Part shown: positions 58,887 to 64,000 of the stretch, in pieces | Position numbering within the stretch: the stretch's first letter is position 1 | Layout of the letters: each line of letters starts with the position of its first letter | Assembly: GCA_030625815.1 (NCBI GenBank) | Contig: DAOUQF010000006.1 | Location: forward strand, 1 to 64,000 | Source: Eubacteriales bacterium | Lineage (GTDB): Bacteria > Bacillota > Clostridia > Tissierellales > GPF-1 | DNA length: 64,000 nucleotides | Reading direction: 5' to 3' | Notes under the pieces: model-generated | Seen by the model: only the letters and a program-made list of their open reading frames with translations | Databases searched by the model: none | Told to the model about the DNA's origin: nothing | Made by a program: the position numbers and the translations under genes

Positions 58887-59625
58887 GCAGATTCAAAAAT
58901 CATTTCAAACCGTACAAGGCGAACAGGTTCTCTTTTCAGGCTTGGATCTCGCCATACAAAAAAATGAATTTGTAACCATGGTTGGAAACAATGGTGCCGG
59001 GAAGTCGTCTTTGTTTAAAATGATCGTCGGTGATATGCAACCGGATGGAGGTGACGTCTTATTGGGGAATCATTCCATTCTGTCGATGCCGACCCATTTG
59101 AAAAAGGCGCGAATCGGCAAGGTCTATCAGGATCCTGCCGCGGGCACGATTGGCATTATGACGCTTTTGGAAAATATGGCGTTGGCGGATCGAAAAGGCG
59201 AGCGAGTCAGTCTGCAATTTGCGATTCGGAAATCAGCGAGAGAACGGTACGGCGAATTGTTGAAAGATCTTGGATTGGGACTGGAAAACAAATTGGATAC
59301 GCCGATGAAGGAACTTTCTGGCGGGCAGCGACAAGCCGTTGCTTTGGTCATGGCGACCATGAAAACGCCACAATTACTTTTGCTTGATGAGCATACGGCG
59401 GCTCTCGACCCCAAAACGGCGCGCCTGATTCTGGATAAAACCCAGACCTTGGTGACGGAAAAGGGAATTATGACGATGATGGTCACCCATAATTTGCAGG
59501 ATGCCTTATCCTATGGGAATCGATTGATCATGATGCGGGAAGGCAAGATTGTGGAAGATGCGCAAGGCAGAACAAGAGATCAGCTTTCCTTATCTCATTT
59601 GCTTGAACAATTCTACACGGCATAA
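58873..59625 (+). CDS. trpZ: ABC transporter ATPase, TrpZ-like
   Basis: 250 residues. Walker A GNNGAGKSS, Q-loop VYQDPAAGTIGIMTLLENMA, signature LSGGQRQAVALVMA, Walker B LLLLDEHTAALDP (Glu replaced in position by the usual DEH form) and H-loop MMVTHNLQDAL. The GIMTLLENMALADR segment is typical of this importer group. It energises import. Followed by a terminator with a UUCG-capped inner hairpin. Confidence 0.92.
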   Translation: MLEFKQIQKSFQTVQGEQVLFSGLDLAIQKNEFVTMVGNNGAGKSSLFKMIVGDMQPDGGDVLLGNHSILSMPTHLKKARIGKVYQDPAAGTIGIMTLLENMALADRKGERVSLQFAIRKSARERYGELLKDLGLGLENKLDTPMKELSGGQRQAVALVMATMKTPQLLLLDEHTAALDPKTARLILDKTQTLVTEKGIMTMMVTHNLQDALSYGNRLIMMREGKIVEDAQGRTRDQLSLSHLLEQFYTA

Positions 59626-59654
59626 GTGTGTTTCCTTGCTTCAAAAAAAGAAGT

Positions 59655-59705
59655 GCCCCAAGGTGAAATTCAGGTTCGAGCCTGATCGCCTTGGGGTATT
59701 TTTGC
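59655..59705. terminator. terminator after trpZ
   Basis: CCCCAAGG/CCTTGGGG outer stem and TCAGG/CCTGA inner stem around TTCG, then a T-run. It is convergent with the small minus-strand gene. Confidence 0.8.
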
Positions 59706-59890
59706 TATGGAATTTCAACGACAATCAACAGATAATCGTATCGAGCGGTTGCTCCCATGGGGTGCATGCGCGGGGTGATATTGGGAACGATGGAAATAAT
59801 TTTCCCTTCCAGTCCATTTAAGTAGAGCTCCAATTCATCGGGCTCGATTTTCTTTTTTAAGTTGACTTTGTGGACACGATAGCGCGCCAT
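59705..59890 (-). CDS. small conserved-looking protein, unknown function
   Basis: 61 residues: MARYRVHKVNLKKKIEPDEL then ELYLNGLEGKIISIVPNITP and a beta-strand end (ARYDYLLIVVEIP). AAAGGAGAG lies directly before the ATG. The alternation of short beta strands suggests a small OB- or ferredoxin-like fold. Convergent with the Trp importer. Family not recognised. Confidence 0.75.
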   Translation of the reverse strand: MARYRVHKVNLKKKIEPDELELYLNGLEGKIISIVPNITPRMHPMGATARYDYLLIVVEIP

Positions 59891-60014
59891 TTTTCTCTCC
59901 TTTCTAAACAAAAGAATGATTTTCAATATATAGATACCCAGATGCAGAAAAACACTTTTATTTTCTCGTAAATCAGGTAAAATGAAGGTAGAGAAAACAA
60001 AGGAGGAACAAAGA

Positions 60015-60569
60015 GTGCGAGCAGTGATTCTTGATGGACATTCTGGGAAAAATCATCTTGAGGAAATTCTTTTGGAAGAGTTGCATAATCAAAACTGGAA
60101 GGTGGAATCCTTCTTCTTGCCAGATATGCAGATCTTGCCCTGTCGATCTTGTGGTTCTTGTGGAACGAAAACCCCGGGGACTTGCATCCTGAAGGATGAA
60201 ATGGAGCCAATTTTTCATGCCTTGGCCAACTGTGATGTGATGATTTTCTTTACACCTATTCAATTTGGCGGATATAGCGCCTCGCTGAAAAAAGCAGTTG
60301 ACCGCCTGATGACCATGGGCTTGCCGCTTTATCGGGTAAAGGGAGATCATCTTTTGCATCCCACGCGATATGGAAACAAGCGATTGATGGGGCTGGGAAC
60401 CTATCAGCATTGCGATGGAGAAGAGGTCGTGAATTTCAATTTGTTAGTTGAGCGAAATGCCTTGAATATGATTTCGCCAGCCTATTCGCATCGTGTATTC
60501 TGTCCCAAGCTTGAGACGCATACGATTCGAACCATGATTCAAGAGATGGTGGAGGAGGTCACGTCATGA
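60015..60569 (+). CDS. flavodoxin-fold NAD(P)H-dependent oxidoreductase / Fe-S flavoprotein-like
   Basis: 184 residues. The N-terminal VILDGHSGKN replaces the usual G-S-P-R loop. The cysteine loop CRSCGSCGTKTPGTC matches the compact cysteine motif of iron-sulfur flavoproteins. FTPIQFGGYSASLKKAVDR is the family's FMN-side motif. The GTG at 60015 is chosen because AAAGGAGG lies nine bases upstream. Overlaps the next gene by four bases, forming a two-gene unit with a related fold. Confidence 0.8.
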   Translation: MRAVILDGHSGKNHLEEILLEELHNQNWKVESFFLPDMQILPCRSCGSCGTKTPGTCILKDEMEPIFHALANCDVMIFFTPIQFGGYSASLKKAVDRLMTMGLPLYRVKGDHLLHPTRYGNKRLMGLGTYQHCDGEEVVNFNLLVERNALNMISPAYSHRVFCPKLETHTIRTMIQEMVEEVTS

Positions 60570-61231
60570 GAAGTATGATCTTGTTGAACGGAAGTCCGCG
60601 TCGGGAAAAAACATCGTTTCGGTTTTCTCAAGCGATCCAAAAGCAGGCGGAAGCTTGCGGTGTGGAGACGGAAATTTACCATATTATCGATGCCTTTGAA
60701 TCTTCATTGCGCATGGATGAAGTGATCGGAAAGATCGAAGAAGCTGACTATTTGGGACTGGTGACACCCTTGTATGTGGATTATTTGCCATATCCGGTCT
60801 TATGGTTTATGGAGGAATGCATTAAGCGAGAGATTCGTGTTAAGTCAGGAGCGAAGTTCTTTGCCATAGCACAATGCGGATTTCCGGATGTTCGATTATT
60901 GGATCCGATCATGGGGGCGTGCGAAATCTTTGCGAAAAAGATGAAAAGAGAATGGGTCGGAGGAATTGGCTATGGCGGTGGTGCGATTTTAGATGGAATT
61001 CCCATGGAAGAGCTGGGGAAAAGGGGAGAATTGATTACACACGCCTTTTCAATGATGGTAGAGGATCTTGTTAATGATCAAAAGATTCGGGAGGATGTTC
61101 AGGTGGAAATGACGGTTCGGATCCCTCGAATACTTTATCGTCCTCTTGCATTTTATCTGAATCATCGCTCAAAACAGATCGCAAGGAAAAATGGCGTGCA
61201 TGATCTTTGGACGCAACCGTATATAGACTAG
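60566..61231 (+). CDS. flavodoxin-fold NAD(P)H oxidoreductase-like protein
   Basis: 221 residues. It has the FMN loop ILLNGSPRREKTSFRFSQAI and VTPLYVDYLPYPVLWFMEE in the position of the family's PIYW motif. A C-terminal helical extension of about 50 residues (RIPRILYRPLAFYLNHRSKQ) is additional. GGAGGAGG lies within the end of the preceding gene. The paired, overlapping arrangement suggests the two proteins act together, perhaps as an electron-transfer pair. Confidence 0.78.
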   Translation: MRSMILLNGSPRREKTSFRFSQAIQKQAEACGVETEIYHIIDAFESSLRMDEVIGKIEEADYLGLVTPLYVDYLPYPVLWFMEECIKREIRVKSGAKFFAIAQCGFPDVRLLDPIMGACEIFAKKMKREWVGGIGYGGGAILDGIPMEELGKRGELITHAFSMMVEDLVNDQKIREDVQVEMTVRIPRILYRPLAFYLNHRSKQIARKNGVHDLWTQPYID

Positions 61232-61276
61232 GATTCGGGTATATAGGAAGTAAAGCTAAATTGAAAGGAGCTTCCT

Positions 61277-61807
61277 ATGAAAGAACGCGGGAAAATCACT
61301 TGTTATATTGCAATGAGTTTGGATGGGTATATTGCTCGGGAAGATGGAAATGTAGATTGGTTGCCGGCCATTGGAGAGCAAGAAGATTATGGTTATTATG
61401 AATTCTTGTCTACGATTGACGGGATCGTTGTTGGTAACTCCACCTATGAACAATTCATTAAAGGGCAAGCGTACCCTTTCGGAAATCGGCCATGTTATGT
61501 CTTTTCCCATGAAGACGAAGAAGCCCATGGCAATGTGCAGTATATGAAGCAACCCATTGCTGAATTTGTGGATTCGTTGCGGGAAAGGGAAAATGAGAAC
61601 CTGTGGCTGATGGGCGGTGCAACGATTATCGCCGGATTTTTGGTGGCGGATGCGGTGGATGAATTGATGGTCACCATTCTGCCGATCGTATTGGGGAATG
61701 GTATTCCGCTCTTTATACCGGGGATTCCCGAGAGTTTATGGAAGTTAAAAGGCACCATGGTTTATCCCCATGGCATTGTGCAATTGAAGTATGTAAAAGA
61801 AGAATAA
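61277..61807 (+). CDS. dihydrofolate reductase family protein (RibD C-terminal-like)
   Basis: 176 residues. The opening ITCYIAMSLDGYIAREDGNV and the later LWLMGGATIIAGFL and LPIVLGNGIPLF are the signature of the YwjB/YyaP-type DHFR-like family, NADPH-dependent reductases of uncertain substrate. AAAGGAGC precedes the start. Monocistronic with a terminator immediately downstream. Confidence 0.92.
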   Translation: MKERGKITCYIAMSLDGYIAREDGNVDWLPAIGEQEDYGYYEFLSTIDGIVVGNSTYEQFIKGQAYPFGNRPCYVFSHEDEEAHGNVQYMKQPIAEFVDSLRERENENLWLMGGATIIAGFLVADAVDELMVTILPIVLGNGIPLFIPGIPESLWKLKGTMVYPHGIVQLKYVKEE

Positions 61808-61831
61808 GCAGCGAGAACGCTGCTTTTTTTT
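61808..61831 (+). terminator. intrinsic terminator
   Basis: Stem GCAGCG/CGCTGC with AGAA loop, then eight T residues. Confidence 0.88.
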
Positions 61832-62007
61832 GTAAAAAATTCAAAAAAAATATTAAAATAGGAATATTAGGGACATTAATTTCAATACATAAGGAAAGTG
61901 TTTTCAATCCACCAAATTTTCTCATTTGTTTATTTATGAATAAATTGACAAAACCAGGGTATCATAAATGAGAGAAATTAAGCGGGTGTTTAACGAAAGG
62001 AGAAGAA

Positions 62008-62655
62008 ATGAAAAAACTGAGTTTGATCTTAGTGGTTATGTTACTTATGGGAGTGTTGGTTGCGCCAAGTTTTGCGAAAACAACAGGAAATGGAGCGCCG
62101 TCTGGACCGCATTATACGTTGAATATCATTGGAACTTCTGAGAAGAACATGGACAATCCACAGTCGAATGGTCATGTGATTTTTGCCTTGTACAACAAGG
62201 CATCAGGAAGAGTATCGACTCGAATTATGTTGAGTCAAGGAGAGAAATTCTCTGTGCTCGATAAGAATGGTACTGATGGAGAGGCTGCATTCCAACTGCC
62301 AAATGATTTGTATCTTTCTGCGGAAGTAGATGGGACTATTATTAGCAAGTATGCGGTTTATGTTCGGGCTTTAGGGAAACCGGGTTCAGCGACAATAACT
62401 CCGGGATTTATTGATGAGTCTGGGGTGGAATGGTTCTCAGTAGGCACGGTAACAGTGAAAAAGAAAGCGGGTCAAGCGCCTAAGTTTGTTAATGCTACGA
62501 AAGAGCTGTTCTCAATCGAATATACGGATGCGCTCGGTGAAGTGCATACAGCGCCACTTTTTGCAGATGAGCTATGTGAATATTTCTGGGATCTAGATGG
62601 AAATCTTCGTCATTTACAAATGCGATTCTACGAAGAAACAACTTATATCAAATAG
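62008..62655 (+). CDS. secreted protein of unknown function
   Basis: 215 residues. Signal peptide MKKLSLILVVMLLMGVLVAP with cleavage after SFA. The mature part is beta-rich (NPQSNGHVIFALYNKASGRV, SVGTVTVKKKAGQAPKFVN), suggesting an Ig-like or jelly-roll fold, with no catalytic motif seen. AAAGGAGAAG precedes the start. The upstream 200 bp hold AT-rich sequence with TTGACA at 61944 but no well-spaced -10 box. Family not recognised. Confidence 0.75.
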   Translation: MKKLSLILVVMLLMGVLVAPSFAKTTGNGAPSGPHYTLNIIGTSEKNMDNPQSNGHVIFALYNKASGRVSTRIMLSQGEKFSVLDKNGTDGEAAFQLPNDLYLSAEVDGTIISKYAVYVRALGKPGSATITPGFIDESGVEWFSVGTVTVKKKAGQAPKFVNATKELFSIEYTDALGEVHTAPLFADELCEYFWDLDGNLRHLQMRFYEETTYIK

Positions 62656-62687
62656 TACATATAGTATGCTAAAAGAAGCACACCCGC

Positions 62688-62714
62688 CCAGGTCCTCAAA
62701 TGAGGGCCTGGTTT
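62688..62714 (+). terminator. intrinsic terminator
   Basis: 10-bp stem CCAGGTCCTC/GAGGGCCTGG (one wobble), AAAT loop, weak T-rich tail. Confidence 0.75.
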
Positions 62715-62776
62715 CGTTTGGAGGAAGAAGGAAGGGGTAAAAGAATAATGAACGACGTTTACTATTGGGGGATGAA

Positions 62777-63808
62777 ATGAAACGGATTTTGGTGACGGGT
62801 GCGAGTGGTGAGATTGGCTTGAAAGTGATCGAGATGCTGTTGAATAAAACAGATTATCTGATTCGAGTATTGAGTCTGCCGGATCGCTTTTCAAAGCGCA
62901 GATTAAAGCGATTCTCCGGTCAACTTGAATTTGTATGGGGCGACATTACACAAAAGGAACAGATTCAAAAGGCTGTAGAAGATTGTCAAGCGGTGATCCA
63001 TTTGGCTGCGATTCTTCCCCCTTTGGCGGATGAGAAGCCGCAATTGGCGCAACGGGTGAATGTAGAGGGGACAAAGAATTTGCTAGAGGCTCTGGAGAAA
63101 GAAAAAAACAAGGGGTTTTTCTTGTATGCATCATCGGTTGCGATTTATGGAGATCGATTAGAGCGTCCCTGGATTCGAGTGAGCGATCCGCCGATTCCCA
63201 GCGAATCGGATATCTACGCGCAAACAAAAATCGATGCGGAAGAATTGATTCGAAAGAGCGAAGTAGATTGGACGATTTTCCGCTTGTCGGCGATTATGAG
63301 CGAAAATCGAAAATTGGATCCTTTGTTTTTTCATATGCCCCTGGATACGGAGATTGAAGTGACAAGCACGAGGGATACGGCCTATGCCATGGTGCAAGCC
63401 CTGCAACATAGGGAGAAGTTGACTCATCGCATCTTTAATCTTGGCGGCGGTCCATGTTGCCGCGCCACATATCGAGAGTTTTTGCGTGAAAATTTTGCGA
63501 GAATGGGCATCGATTTTTCCTTGGTTCCGGAAAAAGCCTTTGCGGAGAGAAATTTTCATTGCGGGTATTATGCGGATTCAGGCGAATTGGATTCGATTCT
63601 CCATTTTCAACGAGATTGTATTCGCGATCTTTATTCGAGAATGGAGCAGAAAGTGCCGCCTCCGCAACGATTTTTCTCCCACATGTTTCAGCGGATTATT
63701 GTATCGGAATTGGTGAAGCGATCGGCGCCATGGAAGGCGAGAAAGGAATTGGCGTCAGCGGCGGCGAAGCGATTCTTTCGATCGGTTGTCAAAAAGGACT
63801 CAGAGTGA
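62777..63808 (+). CDS. NAD(P)-dependent epimerase/dehydratase-like protein (extended SDR)
   Basis: 343 residues. The nucleotide-binding motif MKRILVTGASGEIGLKVIEM is at the start; VIHLAAILPPLAD and LYASSVAIYGDR mark the extended SDR core. The catalytic Tyr-Lys falls in SDIYAQTKIDAEEL (YAQTK). Substrate probably a nucleotide sugar or other sugar derivative. GGGGGATGA precedes the ATG at 62777. A terminator hairpin overlaps its stop codon. Confidence 0.9.
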   Translation: MKRILVTGASGEIGLKVIEMLLNKTDYLIRVLSLPDRFSKRRLKRFSGQLEFVWGDITQKEQIQKAVEDCQAVIHLAAILPPLADEKPQLAQRVNVEGTKNLLEALEKEKNKGFFLYASSVAIYGDRLERPWIRVSDPPIPSESDIYAQTKIDAEELIRKSEVDWTIFRLSAIMSENRKLDPLFFHMPLDTEIEVTSTRDTAYAMVQALQHREKLTHRIFNLGGGPCCRATYREFLRENFARMGIDFSLVPEKAFAERNFHCGYYADSGELDSILHFQRDCIRDLYSRMEQKVPPPQRFFSHMFQRIIVSELVKRSAPWKARKELASAAAKRFFRSVVKKDSE

Positions 63809-63822
63809 TGAGTTCTTTTTTT
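63791..63822 (+). terminator. terminator overlapping the stop codon
   Basis: 12-bp stem AAAAAGGACTCA/TGAGTTCTTTTT (one wobble) whose loop contains the TGA stop of the preceding gene, followed by T residues. Confidence 0.8.
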
Positions 63823-63864
63823 CTGCCATTTTACATGGTAGGATGGGAATAGAGGAGGTGCCTT

Positions 63865-64000
63865 ATGCTATTAAGTCAGGAAATTGCTCAAAAAATCACA
63901 GATCAGATTATGAAGAATTTGGGACACAATATTAATGTGATGAATGAATCCGGTGAAATCATTGCCAGCGGTTCAAAAGAACGATTGGGCACCTTTCATT
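63865..64000 (+). CDS. CdaR-type (sugar diacid recognition) regulator, partial
   Basis: Only the first 45 codons lie in the window: MLLSQEIAQKITDQIMKNLG then HNINVMNESGEIIASGSKER. This is the typical start of the sugar-diacid-recognition domain of CdaR family activators, which regulate glycerate/glucarate use. AGAGGAGGTG precedes the ATG. The DNA-binding C-terminus is outside the window. Confidence 0.8.
   Translation, partial: MLLSQEIAQKITDQIMKNLGHNINVMNESGEIIASGSKERLGTFH

Noticed and set aside
61944-61964. TTGACA...TATCAT as promoter of the secreted protein gene
   Set aside because: The spacing is only nine bases, and no alternative -10 at 16-18 bases matches well.

Overview
The window is a 64 kb stretch of moderately AT-rich bacterial DNA. 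It most resembles a member of the Clostridia (Firmicutes), possibly near the Fusibacter/Acidaminobacter type of anaerobe. Support for this: strong AGGAGG-type ribosome binding sites, TTGACA/TATAAT promoters, short stem plus T-run terminators after most genes, a C74-type purine riboswitch, a clostridial 2-enoate-reductase-like flavoenzyme, DUF4358/MBOAT/DHHW neighbours, and carbohydrate ABC importers without their own ATPase. I see no rRNA, tRNA, CRISPR array or prophage. The only intact mobile element is an IS256-family insertion whose left end coincides with base 1, which suggests a contig edge.

Layout. 1-1.5 kb: IS256 element. 1.7-13.6 kb: housekeeping and transport genes (MATE pump, MTA/SAH nucleosidase, secreted SGNH hydrolase, two EamA exporters, RidA, a rifampin-phosphotransferase-like enzyme, an Old Yellow Enzyme/enoate reductase with a divergent TetR regulator). 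14.5-17.2 kb: a nitroreductase remnant and a three-gene ABC exporter. 17.3-21.3 kb: XRE regulator, a large membrane-anchored protein, then NfeD, SPFH/QmcA and PspC-domain membrane-quality genes. 21.4-30 kb: MerR regulator, CPBP protease, LysE exporters, a phosphoesterase, EamA, flavoprotein, esterase, RidA, AlkX-like glycosylase. 30-41.1 kb: LacI-controlled oligosaccharide uptake and degradation operon (two permeases, binding lipoprotein, two alpha/alpha-barrel glycosidase-like proteins, GH31). 41.4-46.2 kb: an unusual operon of a membrane protein, an SDR dehydrogenase, a catalytically degenerate SDR partner, a transglutaminase-like protein and an FGGY kinase. It faces a GAF-LuxR regulator gene. 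47.2-50.3 kb: MBOAT/DHHW cell-surface O-acylation genes and a DUF4358 lipoprotein. 51.4-53.3 kb: purine riboswitch, purine permease and phosphoribosyltransferase. 53.6-56.6 kb: BrnQ, Pcm, GNAT. 56.7-59.6 kb: Trp-type ABC importer behind a leader-peptide attenuator. 59.7-64 kb: small protein, two flavodoxin-fold proteins, DHFR-like protein, secreted protein, NAD-dependent epimerase-like protein and the start of a CdaR-type regulator.

The most interesting signal is the leader of the TrpXYZ-like importer. A consensus promoter and strong ribosome binding site drive a 30-residue peptide containing Trp-Arg-Trp. The second Trp codon abuts a 15-bp helix (region 1:2). A 7-bp alternative helix (2:3) would break an intrinsic terminator (3:4). 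This is the full architecture of ribosome-mediated tryptophan attenuation, on a transporter and in a lineage where T-box control is the usual expectation. Second is the 41-46 kb operon, which combines enzyme families I cannot assign to a described pathway.

Several decayed genes are visible: an internally deleted nitroreductase, a 5'-truncated LysE, a frameshifted fragment at 53.4 kb and two unassigned 3' remnants. They indicate ongoing small deletions between operons. All function calls come from reading the sequence; no database search was run.
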